This document shows positions 46,819 to 62,041 of a DNA stretch of 64,000 nt, piece by piece. Each line of letters begins with the position of its first letter. Position 1 is the stretch's first letter. Source of the DNA: Merluccius polli (lineage: Eukaryota; Chordata; Actinopteri; Gadiformes; Merlucciidae); NCBI GenBank assembly GCA_030340625.1, contig JAOPHQ010002329.1:46001-110000 (forward strand). Direction: 5' to 3'. The translations under genes and the position numbers were made by a program. The notes beneath the pieces are model-generated. The model ran no database searches and was not told where the DNA came from. It worked only from the letters and a program-made list of their open reading frames with translations.

Positions 46819-47198
46819 GATAAGCACACACCTGCTTCTATGTACAGCTAGCTTATCTTTTGTTAGCATTAGCCAGCTAGCAGCTAATGTAATTTGTACT
46901 GAAAATGAAAAACACTTGCGTTAGCTAACATTTCATGGTCACCTAGCTAGTTAGCTAAAATATTTTTAAGACCACATGGATGAACAGAGCAATCTGGCTG
47001 GCAGTGCATGGATGTTAGGACTATACAGTACCATTAAATAACAGGTAAGAGCTGGTTTCCTAATCTTATTGGCGTACTTTGGTTTTACAAGCATGGCAGC
47101 GTTAACATGGTCGCTTGCGATCGGAGTGGGTGAAGACACATTCTCTGGTGAGGATGACCACAGAGTTCTATGAGGATAACTGTTCTAGCTGGTGCTAG

Positions 47199-47513
47199 CT
47201 GGGCGGCAAGGTCATTGAGGATTATCTAGTTGAAGCTATCCGAAATATCATCATATCATCACTACTTGGAATCAACAATACGTATTATGTTCCTATGTTA
47301 AGTTGTAGACAGAAGTATACAAATACAAACTTTAATTAAAACCGTTGCTGGAAGAACTAGCTGGGGCAGTAAGGTCATTGAGGATTATTTCAAGGATTAT
47401 CTATTTGAAGCTATCTGAAATATCATCATATCATAACTACTTGAAATCAACAATAAGCATATGTTCCTATGTTAAGTTGTAGACAGAAGTATACAAATAC
47501 AAACCTTAATTTT
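47199..47513 (+). repeat. tandem duplication, about 155 bp per unit
   Basis: GGTCATTGAGGATTAT, GAAATATCATCATATCAT and GTTGTAGACAGAAGTATACA occur twice in the same order (from 47210 and 47370), in the subterminal part of the CACTA-like element. Confidence 0.85.
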
Positions 47514-47902
47514 TGAAGGATGTCTGTCTTCTGCCCTCAGTTGTCCACGGCGAAAAGGCAGGGTTCTTGGGAGAATAGTGCTTTTAAATATAAATTAACC
47601 CAGACACTGGGTGGTATAGTGAATACAGTAACCTAGGTCCAGGGTTAGAAAATTCTAGATTAACCCAGGAGAAGGGTAATAACCAGTAGTCGAGTGGAGT
47701 TTATCGTTTGTTACAGATATTTTGGTAACGTGGGAGTCCGGGGGTCCTCTCCCGGAAAAAAAAAATGCTAGATATGATTTCCTGTATTCTGGTGTATTTT
47801 CTGGTGGCTTGGTGAAGATGGGCAATGACTAAATTTGTTAAGATTTTATGGCAGAAATTTTTAAGAGAAAACACATCTGATTAAATGACTACATCTCTAT
47901 CG

Positions 47903-47994
47903 TATTCTGACCCTATCAGTTCTGTTCACGTTCGCCGATGCTTTGATTTGCGTGGCGGTCGGCGAACGTGAACAGAACTGATACGGTCAGAATA
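47903..47994. repeat. 36-bp-arm hairpin
   Basis: An arm starting TATTCTGACCCTATCAGTTC is mirrored after a 20-base loop by an arm ending GATACGGTCAGAATA, with a single mismatch. It may be a small foldback MITE or a hairpin RNA source. Confidence 0.8.
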
Positions 47995-48477
47995 AGATGC
48001 ACTAGGGATCACTTGTGCAAATTCAGTTGAATGTGCAATAACAGTTAAAACAGCTTTACGTTGGAAAACTTTTGAATTAGCATGGCTAGAATGGTCATTG
48101 TATATGATTGGATCATATTGAACTCTCTATATCATAGTTTTTGAAACAAATTAATTCATTAAGTGTAGCCTAATGCATATTAAGGCAATTGCGCCGTTCC
48201 ATAATGGCACAAGTATAAAGACTGTTGTCTTTGCTGATCAAACTGGTGTATATCCATTTGGCATTTGTTCTGCCTGTTCATCTCAAGAGTCTGGAAAATG
48301 ACAATCATACCAATGACAGGGTTGAAATGACCCAGAGACTGGGTACAGTACATGCCTTTTTGTGTTCTTAGTCACTAACCCAGCACCTGGGTATTACCAA
48401 TAACCCAGCATAAACAATAAAATGTAGAAAAGTAATTAACCCAGTGCTTTAGTTAAAGTAATAACCCAGCATTTTTA

Positions 48478-49300
<823 letters not shown>

Positions 49301-49307
49301 TTGTAAC

Positions 49308-49601
49308 TTATACCATAGCATTGTTAAATACTTGATCCTGATCAATAACATTTCAGTAATTTTCAATAACGCAATAACAGGACACCTCTGCTTTTTAACA
49401 GTTCTGAATCAATGTGCTACAAATCCAACATTAAAAACAACACTCAAATACAACTATTGGCCAGGTGACAACAAAAAACAATATGCTTAAAGCACCGTGG
49501 AAGAATGTTTCCTTTTCATTTAAGCTGATAAAGTGGATAAAAATCCAATAACGCTGCAGATCAAAGTAACTTGTATCTAATTGTTGGTAACTGTGGTATA
49601 A
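49308..49601 (+). mobile_element. TTATACCACAG MITE, copy 2
   Basis: Matches 13083-13371 along most of its length (TTGTTAAATACTTGATCCTG, GCTACAAATCCAACATTAAA, ATTGTTGGTAACTGTGGTAT). Confidence 0.75.
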
Positions 49602-50222
49602 GTAGGCTGTGCCGTTATTGGAAAATAATGTATGACGGGGGATTTTTACAGATTGTAGATCAGTCTGTCTCAGAATGCCTAATCTCAAATCTTTTTTTAT
49701 GTTGGGCTACTAAAATAAAAAAAAGAATGCAATATTAGGCAAAATATAGTGTTAGTTGTTTCAATATGTTACTCTGATAAATCACAACTTTATAGTTAAC
49801 ACTTTAGTAAGCTTGGCAACATTTCAATGTAACTGACATTGGGGTCTGCTGGCCCCACTACAACTCATTGATTATGTAGTGTCGAACAGGGTAAGCAGGG
49901 GTTACTGCTGTTACAGCAGCATCCCCATTCACCAAAATGTACCTCCAAACCGACCACACTGTCTTTCTTTTTGTCCCCTATTCATTTCAGTATGTGGGCC
50001 CTGACCGTCTTGACACATACACAAGGGTGCTTGAGGTCATTGTACTTACCTGCCATTTTTCGGCACAATTGAATTGTAGAGCATGATTCGGGCATGCAAA
50101 TTACAACCAATGCCACGGTGTAATTCGCACACTGAATAACGGGACACCCCAGATTTTTTACCCCAGTAGTTTCTTCCACTTATACCACAGTTACCAACAA
50201 TGACTAGATAATTACTTTCATC

Positions 50223-53200
50223 GGTAACACTCCATAATAAGGGTCCTTAATAAATAGCAAACTAGTCATTAACTAACCCTTTGTTAATTGTTACTAAAAT
50301 ATCTATTTGCCACAAGTTAATGGTTTTTTAATCATTAATTAAATATTAGTTATTTGTGTATAATCTGTTTGTTAATGTTTTAACAAACAAAAAACAATCT
50401 ATTAACAAATACTGTATTAATAGTGTTTTAATAGTTAACTAAATGTATTCTTGGCACTAATTAACAGTTATTTATTACATAATTAGAATGTTAAATGCTT
50501 ATTTACAAACTATATGTTAATATAGAAGTTAATGACATATTAGTATTTAACTAATTGTTACTAAACTGTTTCTGCCTATCCCAATTGTTATTAAACTGTG
50601 TTTCTGCCCATCCCAATATGAACCACGACCCTTATAATAAAGTTGGTTATGCTTAATTAATATATTAGTAATATATAACTATCAGTGTGGGGCCCCTTAT
50701 AATAAAGTTGGTTAAGAGTTATTCATATATTAGTAATATATAACTATCAGTATTGGGGACCCTTATAATAAAGTTGGTTAACCATAATTAATATATTAGT
50801 AATATATAACTATCAGTATTGGGACCCTTATAATAAAGTTGGTTAACCATTATTAATGCATTAGTAATTTGTAACTATCAGTATGGGGGGACCCTTATAA
50901 TAAAGTTGGAACAGTAATCATTAATTATTTACAAATATTTCTTATAACATGATTTGTGAGGTGTTCATTGAGGAAGAAGGCCGCCGACACAGGAAACGCT
51001 TTAACTCACTTTATTTGTTTAGCTTTAGTTATATTCAGTGGCGGAACAACTGTATGCAGGGCCCTGGGGCAGAAATGGATAATGGGCCCCCCATTCCCAC
51101 ACACCCACACGCACAAACACATGCACGCTTCCTACCATGATAGAATAGTACACGTAAAAGGACGGATATATAATTAAGTACGTATCCATCACTACAGTAA
51201 TACGTAGCAGCTATGAGAGATCACTTGTTCTGTCGATCAAATTGAATCTTTGAAAATTATTGACTCGTCACTAGGGATGGGGATCGTTAATATTTATTGA
51301 TATCGATACCTTTATCGATACTCCTTATCGATCCGAGTCTTTATCGATACCACTATCGATACTTTTCTATTATTTGGTGGAAAGACGACGTGACAATTTG
51401 TTTTCAACAGAACTGGTATTGCTTAACAAGTGAGCATAACAAAAACGTTTCTAGCCTTCAATAAACATGGCTAATGTAATAGGCCACTTCGAAATGACAT
51501 ACAACTAACAATAGAAAGAATATATCAGCAGCACCAAATGAAAAATAAGTCATAATGTATATGGGTCACACAAAAGGAAATAAAATATAATCTCATAATT
51601 TAACAGGGGGTTTTTTTGCAGAAAAATTAACATGTCTGCCTTGTCAGTCATGATCCTCCAGATTTTTAATATACTATACAACTGTATTACTCATGTTTCT
51701 CGCCAAAATCTCAATTTCCCTTTCCTTTACATTACACTTGAACGCATCATGATAACCTAATAGTCGTTTTACTGAGCCAACCTGAACACATCATCACGCA
51801 GCACGTCTGAATCTTTATTTACTTTTCAATATAACTAGCTTGTATGCTGCCGATTACAACACGGATTTCACAATTGGATTACTATTTTTAACTAACGGGA
51901 CAAGCAGGGGTGGACTGGCCATCGGGCGTACCGGGTGAGCCGATGCACATTTTTGGGCCGGTCCAGGACTGTCATAATTAGGGGAACCGGGTCCTTGATG
52001 GAACCGGGTTTCGATCCCCATCCCCGAGTCGTCACTGCGACGAGGGGCGAGGGGCCCTCCAGACACATGGGAGGGGCCCGGGCCCAGGGGCAGCTGCCCT
52101 GCTTGCCCCGCCTATACCTCCGCGTCTGGTTATATTAATCTACGTAACAATGGAGGGGTATTGTAAAAGTCACGCCGCGTGGAGAGCCCCCTCGCTTTGC
52201 ATCCGTCCGAATGCGCTGCCTGCGGGTTTCTGATTCTCACCGGATGTTTCCGCCCGGATGGTCTCTGGGCAGGAGGCGTGGCCTCTATGACGCATAATGG
52301 CTAGTGTTTAGCGCCCGCCCCCAGTGTATTATGTTTGCCGCCATCATGTGGTCAGGTGGGGTAAATACAACTTGTATATTTATTTCTACTCCTTTGTGGC
52401 TATGTGTAGATATTACAGCCTGCTGATACATACGTTATTATTTATTCGCAACAGTATTGAAGATAGAAAATATTTTACACTGGGTCTCTCACACTGGAAA
52501 TGAATGATCTCAGCACACACTGTTGGGAAGGGGGATGAAGACACTTTATTTATAAAGTTAAAGAACTCTCCAAATAGCTTTTTATTTTCTGGAAAGCTGA
52601 CCACTAAAGGTAACACTGTTGGAAAGGGGGATGAACACACTTTATTTATAAACACTCCAATAGCTTTTTATTTTCTTTTTATTTTACAACTGACACCTTA
52701 AGGTTAAGCTGATGGCCTCCTGGAACACCGACCACATGAACAGAATGTATGAAAATGAAAAACAGGCAATATTTCTACATTCTGTTTTACAACACTTGAA
52801 GCAAAACAAACACAAAAAAAACCACAAACTGAGGTAGAAAAAACAAAACAAAAAAAAACAATTATGCTCTCTTTCCATATGGAATTAATTTGCATTGACT
52901 TTTTAAGTCTCCCACTTTTGACTGAATCTGGGCATCACCTTTGATGTAGTTTTGGCAAACAACTGCCACATCTTTCAGCTTTGCTTGTTTGGCTTGATCA
53001 AGGAGCTTTGTGAATGGGGCCCCACACTGATAGTTATATATTACTAATATATTAATTAAGCGTAACCAACTTTATTATAAGGGTCCTATGAGAAGTGGTT
53101 CATATTGGGATGGGCAGAAACACAGTTTAATAACAATTGGGATAGGCAGAAACAGTTTAGTAACAATTAGTTAAATACTAATATGTCATTAACTTCTATA

Positions 53201-53499
53201 TTAACATATAGTTTGTAAATAAGCATTTAACATTCTAATTATGTAATAAAAAACTGTTAATTAGTGCCAAGAATATATTTAGTTAACTATTAAAACACTA
53301 TTAATACAGTATTTGTTAATAGATTGTTTTTTGTTTGTTAAAACATTAACAAACAGATTATACACAAATAACTAATATTTAATTAATGATTAAAAAAACC
53401 ATTAACTTGTGGCAAATAGATATTTTAGTAACAATTAACAAAGGGTTAGTTAATGACTAGTTTGCTATTTATTAAGGACCCTTATTATGGAGTGTTACC
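50223..53499. mobile_element. 3.3-kb foldback DNA element, GGTAACACTCC termini
   Basis: The left end GGTAACACTCCATAATAAGG is the exact complement of the right end, and inverted arms of roughly 450 bp follow. CTTTCATC is duplicated (50215-50222, 53500-53507). The left subterminal region holds about five copies of a 60-65-bp unit (CCTTATAATAAAGTTGGTTA...ATAACTATCAG) and the right at least one. The centre (50940-53000) is a patchwork of repeats, including a TATCGATAC-rich block (51295-51360) and a tandem duplication near 52505-52680. No transposase frame was found. Confidence 0.8.
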
Positions 53500-53511
53500 C
53501 TTTCATCTATA

Positions 53512-53907
53512 CAGGGCCGAATTAAGAAGGCCAGGGGCCCCTAGGCTGCTGGACGATGTAGGCCCCCCCCCCCCCACCTTGAAGGACCGAACGAACAACA
53601 TTTTTTTGTTGAGCGGGGGGTGGGGGGGGGGGTGCTAGCGGAGATTTTTGTTGAGCGGGGGGGGGGGGTGCTAGCGGAGATTTTTGTTGAGCGGGGGGGG
53701 GGGCGAGCGGATCGAGGCGCTAGCGGATCGAGGCGCTAGCGGATCGAGGCGCTAGCGGATCGAGGCGCTAGCGGATCGCGGGGCTAGCGGATCGCGGGGC
53801 TAGCGGAGGGGCCCCCGATTCGGCCAATCGGGGGCCCCCTGGCAGACTGGCACACGTGGGGCCCCTAGGCTGCAGCCATATCTAGCCTGTGCGTTAGTCC
53901 GGCCCTG
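53512..53907. mobile_element. hAT-type MITE, CAGGGCCG termini, with an inner minisatellite
   Basis: It starts CAGGGCCGAATTAAGAAGG and ends TTAGTCCGGCCCTG. CATCTATA is duplicated exactly (53504-53511, 53908-53915). Inside are repeats of TTTTTGTTGAGCGGGGGG and about six units of GCTAGCGGATCGAGGC (53700-53805). Confidence 0.88.
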
Positions 53908-54136
53908 CATCTATAATGTTATTGTTTTTAATCAACAGAAATTAAAATATTCTTCCGCGGTGATACCACTTTGATAATATTATTTTTGCATTGTCAAGGA
54001 AACGTGGTTGATAGTTGTATTTGACCGCTGTTTTTAATGTTGGATTTGTAGGCAGAGGTGTCCTGTTATTGAAAAGATTATGCTAGGACGTTATTGACTA
54101 ATCAGGATCAAGTATTTAACAACACTGTCATATACT

Positions 54137-54215
54137 ATGTGCTGATGTAGACTTGTCTCGTCGAAATGCAAATTCTTGCAGCACTGAAGGGGACTGAGCC
54201 AGAGTTGTAGTATGT

Positions 54216-54299
<84 letters not shown>

Positions 54300-54890
54300 A
54301 GCTCATAAATAGATAAAAACAAATACTGGCAAATGTGAACATATATGTATGAAACACAGATGTACACATTAATATCCTCAAATAGTCAGGCTGTAAGAGA
54401 ACAGCCTCTCCCCCTGGACCACTCTGAGTAATGCCTCACACACTCACCGCCAAAACACACCAGATCCTCAGGTTACACATTCAAAGATCTGTTCCAGTTT
54501 TCCCTCCTAAACATCTGTTAGGATCCTATTAAAAAACAATCTAGGTGGCGTTTTTGAAGCAATTGCCTATCTGCCATTAAAATACGTTAATGCCTTTCAT
54601 ACACAAGAAATTATCCATATTCATTGGAAGGGAAGAGGTGATGTCAGTCTGTCATTTTAGACATTTGTACATCAGATCAACCACCCGTTTCATCAAACAT
54701 ACTCACTTGCTCATTTGATGGAAAAGGAATAAGAATAAGTTGCTATGACATTGTTTCTTCTAAAGGCTTGGCTCTTTGCAGCAATTTAAATTTTAAAACC
54801 ACTTTAAAAAACAAAACTCATGAAACATTAAAGCTGCTCTTTTTTATGGTCAAATACGCCCAAATCGTCCCCATGCTCATGTCAGGTATG
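54137..54890. other. no gene seen; (CA)n at 54219-54293
   Basis: One CA microsatellite and otherwise unassigned AT-rich sequence. Confidence 0.55.
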
Positions 54891-54995
54891 AGTGAGTCAA
54901 GTGGTCTGTGAGAATATCTCCCGCTGGTGTCCGTCCCTGCCTCTGTAAGTGGCTAAACAGGAGATAAACAGTTTTTTTGCAGCTCCCTGTAGCCT

Positions 54996-55970
54996 GTGAC
55001 CAATCAGGCAAGCTCTGAGGCTGTGACCAGCAGTGTTTGGAATAACGCCGTTTAAAATAACGGCGTTATGTAACGGCGATATTTTTTCAGTAATTTGGTA
55101 ATCTAACTAATTACTGTTTCCGTCGTTACAACGCCGTTATCGTTACTGAATGTTAAATGCGGTGCGTTACTATGAATTGATTGAATGAACTGCGTAATCC
55201 GAACGCACCCCTGGCTCCAGTGGCGTAACTATCAACGGTGCCCAGACGCCGGGGGGGGCCCATGAAGGAAGAAAAAAAACCAAAACAATCCGTCAACAAT
55301 CGCGCAGCAAGTGACCATGGTCACTTACGAAAGAAAGAAACATGTAATCAATTAATAATACCTTAATGTGTTTTAGAGTTAAAATCATGAGGGTTTTTTT
55401 ATTTTTACAAGTCGAGCGGACTATTTAAATGCTAGATGGTAACCATGGCAACGGAGACTCAACGTTATTTCACAGTTTATTCATCAACAGCAACTGTCAT
55501 CAGGCAATTTGACCCGAACGTCTTTCCTGGGTGTAAATGAACACTTTTTAACCTACACCCTCCAGCCAATCAGAATCGAGTATTCACCCAGACCATGGTA
55601 TAAGATTGGCTAAGGCAAGAGTCATGTTTCATGGTAGCCAATCGGAGCCAGTGTTTTTACACACAAGCCAGGCCACATGCACCACACACACACACCAAAC
55701 AGATTCGAAGAAGCAGCAGAGTAACAGTAACACAAATAGTTTCTTTCCCTGGTAACTAGTTACTTTTATTATAAAGTAATTCAGTTACTAACTCAGTTAC
55801 TTTTTGGAACAAGTAGTGAGTAACTATAACTAATTACTTTTTTAAAGTAACGTTCCCAACACTGGTGACCAATCAGGCAAGCTCTGAGGCTGTGACCAAT
55901 CAGGCAAGCTCTGAGGCTGTGACCAATCAGGCAAGCTCTGAGGCTGTGACCAATCAGGCAAGCTCTGAGG
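54996..55970 (+). repeat. 27-bp minisatellite, five units, split by a hAT element
   Basis: GTGACCAATCAGGCAAGCTC plus TGAGGCT occurs once at 54996 and four times from 55865 to 55970. The 834-bp hAT-type element lies between unit 1 and the rest. Each unit has a CCAAT box. Confidence 0.9.
55031..55864. mobile_element. 834-bp non-autonomous hAT element, CAGTGTT termini
   Basis: It begins CAGTGTTTGGAATAACGCCG and ends CGTTCCCAACACTG. The duplication is GTGACCAG at 55023-55030 and GTGACCAA at 55865-55872, 7 of 8 bases. The interior holds AGTGGCGTAAC- and AACAATCGCGCA-type repeat fragments and no open transposase frame. Confidence 0.85.
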
Positions 55971-56849
55971 CCACTATTGCCTGTTGGTGTAGATGGTGTC
56001 CATGCAACGGAGTTGGTTTGTTGTATCCATTCGAATCTAGGGAAGGCTGAACAGATTTGTCTAGTTGACCCCATGGTCAACTAGCAGAAGTTACCTAGAG
56101 CAGCTTTAAACCTGCACTGTGTCACTATGTCACTGTTGTCCTCACTTTTTCAAACCTATGTGTAACTTACTGCAGCCATCATCTTTTGTTTGGGATCAAT
56201 AGAAGTTATGTCTAAAGAATAAAAGCCATCCACCCACAGATCAATCAACCCCGGGACGTTTTCTCTCTCGAAATCAATTTGGTCCGTGGAGGAAAAAGGT
56301 GATGGAATCCAAATTGGAAGAAAAGTGGTGGCTGCAGTACAAAGAAAGAAACGTATTGCACATGTAAATTCGTACAATATCTTTAAAACTATCGCATAAC
56401 ATACTGATACACTTTCAAAAAGGGCATTCTATGATACATTAATTCATGATCAGAAACATGATGAATGTTTCTGATCATGAATGTATCTTTCTGGATGGTC
56501 TGATATTAGTGTTGTTTGAGTGTTTATTTTTATTATTTTTATTTGTTTTGCCATTTCGTGTTGCTACACAGGTCTCTTAATAATAATTATGTTTTGTCCC
56601 AATTACATTTGTATGTTTTACTTGATTTGGATTTCAAATGTGCACCTGTTTTGGCAATGTCGACATACGTTCGGTATCGAATCCCGGCAGTAATGAATCC
56701 ATGACAAGATGGCGTGGCCTAGAACAGACAGTTGACTGTTCTAGGGAGCAGCAAGGTCTTCTGGTCACCTGATCACCACTCAGCCTATGGTTGGCCAGGC
56801 TTGAAGGAGGGCCTTCACCGTCTTGCTTGTTAGCCAGATTAGCGAATGA

Positions 56850-56880
<31 letters not shown>

Positions 56881-57500
56881 CATGTGTACTGAACTGTGCT
56901 GTATCTTTAATTGATTTACCTTAAAGCTTCATTGATCTGAGGGGTGGATCGTTTCAACGTCCGCCTGCATTCTGCTAATTGCTTATTAAACATCCAATAT
57001 CTTATTGTGTGTGTTTGTGTGTGTATTTTGTGCTATTTGGCAGATCTAAGCAAACAGTCATTGAAAAAGTGAAACACAACCCCCCAGGTCATGGCACCAT
57101 CAGCGTGAGTCAGGTGTGTTTGATAAGTGGGTAACATCAGTATGTGGACAGCAGCTCAGCACTCACAAACGAACATTGTGGGCCTCGGTCTGTCACAGTC
57201 AAATATGTTTTTGTGGTTTCTTATCACAGTTTACCAAAATTAATTGTTAGTTCATTATTCTGTTTCTGAATAATTTAGCTCTTTAAAATATATCGTAACA
57301 AAACTTTTTAAGTAAAGTGTATGGCATTTGACATACTTTGATGCGATTATGTTATGGATGTCCACGTTAGCCAGGTGAGGTGATGGACTGTCTATACACA
57401 TGACCGCCCTACAACCACCACAGAGATGACACGTGCAGCGGAGGTCAACTCGGCTCATCACGCCAATGTGGAAAAGAGTGGTGGGTTTTAATTTCCTTCA
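55971..57500. other. no gene supported
   Basis: A minus-strand frame at 56377-56156 (73 codons) has no family that I recognise and no flanking splice logic. (GT)n lies at about 56853-56881. An imperfect palindrome of CATGATCAGAAACATG type lies at 56447-56485. Confidence 0.45.
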
Positions 57501-57517
57501 TCTGCTCTAGTCTGTGC

Positions 57518-57760
57518 TCAAAGGTGCTATAGGTAAATCATTTGAGTGTAATTTGTAAGAAACGGCGTAGACATCCGTCAGCTATTGATGAGTGAAATGA
57601 GCTGTGAGACTCTCTGTTCTGGTTGACCGCACGCCTGCATCATTTAGATTTGAGACGGCTCCCGGTTCATTTCTGACTGATCAGGGCCTCTCTTCCCTGA
57701 TTGGTTTGGGGAATCCATCTTGCCTGTCAATCGCAGGCGTGTGAATGCAACACATCTCAA
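57518..57760 (+). repeat. interspersed repeat, AAAGGTGCTATAGG head, copy 2
   Basis: A diverged relative of 38594-38832 with the same order of words (AAAGGTGCTATAGG, TGAGTGAAATGAGCTGTGAG, TTCCCTGATTGGTTTGG, CCTGTCAATCGCAGG). Confidence 0.6.
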
Positions 57761-57914
57761 TGGTGGAGAAATGCCTCTTCTGTACTCTCTCTTTACAACC
57801 CTATCTCTAACTATCCCGGCTCCAGCTATATGGATCGTCTCTTCATGTGCATTCAAGAGAGGGAGTGTACTCCTTGCTTGTGTGTTGCACTCGCATTAGG
57901 GATTGCACTGAAGC

Positions 57915-58628
57915 AGTCTATCACGTCCTACATTATATTGTTATGGATTGTATTATAATGTGTTGCACAATAGTATATTGTACTATTGTACTGTTTATCG
58001 TTGTATATTGTATTATGTTGTGGTGTACTGTCTTGTATTGCATTGTACTGTATTATATTGTATTATGTTGTGGGGTACTGTATTGCATTATACTGTATTG
58101 TATTATGTTGTGGTGCTGTGTTGTATTATACTGTATTATATTGTACCATGTTATGGTATACTGTATTGTATTATACTGTATTATGTTGTGGCGTACTGTA
58201 TTGTATACTGTATTATATTGTACCATGTTGTGGGGTACTGTATTGTATTATGTTGTGGTGCGGTATTGTATTATATTGTATTATGTTGTGGGGTACTCTA
58301 TTGTATTATGTTGTGGGGTACTGTATTGTATTATGTTGTGGGGTACTGTATTGTATTATGTTGTGGGGTACTGTATTGTATTATGTTCTGGTGCGGTATT
58401 GTATTATATTGTATTATGTTGTGGGGTACTGTATTGTATTATGTTGTGGGGTACTGTATTGTATACTGTATTATATTGTACTGTATTGTATTATGTTGTG
58501 GTATTATATTGTATTATGTTGTGGTGCTGTATTGTATTATGTTGTGGGGTACTGTATTGTATTATGTTGTGGTGCTGTATTGTATTATATTGTATTATGT
58601 TGTGGGGTACTGTATTGTATTATACTGT
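57915..58628 (+). repeat. approximately 25-bp AT/GT minisatellite, about 0.7 kb
   Basis: Variants of TGTATTATGTTGTGGGGTAC and CTGTATTGTATTATATTGTA alternate. The plus strand lacks stop codons in all three frames over most of the array, giving overlapping 240-276-codon frames of Y, C, V and L. These are not proteins. Confidence 0.92.
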
Positions 58629-61400
<2,772 letters not shown>

Positions 61401-61423
61401 CGTTACATTTTACCGGAATTGAC

Positions 61424-62041
61424 GCCTTACCCGAAAATGATGCTGAAATGAAGGGCCGTCCTGAAGACTTCTGATTGGTTCTGCAATGCAGGGTTTCTTT
61501 GTTTTACTCTTTAATAGAGAGGTGCAGGAATGAGTCCTAAAACCCGGAAATCCGTTAGCATTTTGGCACTTCCGGTTCCCTCGTCTCGAAGTCAATGGGT
61601 TTTTGAATGAGTTTTTGGTTAGATGCCTGAAATACGTTCTGTGGTTAACACAAGCTTAAGAGATTTACCCCACTCATGAATTTTGAAGCTTTTACGTGTC
61701 TTAAAAAACTTCTGGCGATTGCATTTACGCTTCAAAAATCATAAAAGTAGTGTTCATTGGTGAAGATTATCTCGCTTAGCAAAACGTGTTAGTGTCATAG
61801 ACTTTTGTTTGCCACAGAGCTTATTTTCTGCAATAATCCCAAATCCAATGGGAAAAACCCCATTGGCTTGTTGTCGAGGGAACCCATGGCAACCATAACC
61901 TCCGGGTTGGCCTACAAAAATACGTCATCCCTGCACCCTATAGACGCCATACCGGAAAATGATGCTGAAATGAAGGGCCGTGCTGAAGACTTCTGTTTGG
62001 TTCTGCAATGCAGGGTTTCTTATTTTTTACTCTTTAATTGT
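61424..62041 (+). repeat. direct repeat, about 95 bp, two copies about 530 bp apart
   Basis: GAAAATGATGCTGAAATGAA, GGGCCGTCCTGAAGACTTCT and GGTTCTGCAATGCAGGGTTT start near 61433 and recur from about 61957 with few changes. The copies could be parts of two insertions of one interspersed repeat. Confidence 0.75.

Larger units (their letters stand above)
50180..54136 (-). mobile_element. TTATACCACAG MITE, copy 3, split by two insertions
   Basis: The reverse-strand copy starts TTATACCACAGTTACCAACA at 50180, is interrupted at 50223 and again at 53512, and resumes at 53908 (GTTTTTAATGTTGGATTTGT, GATCAAGTATTTAACAA). The host order is preserved across both breaks. Confidence 0.75.

Noticed and set aside
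56156..56377. 73-codon minus-strand frame with PGLIDLWVDGFYSLDITS
   Set aside because: Protein-like composition, but no family that I recognise, no flanking splice sites that extend it, and it lies in repeat-rich DNA.
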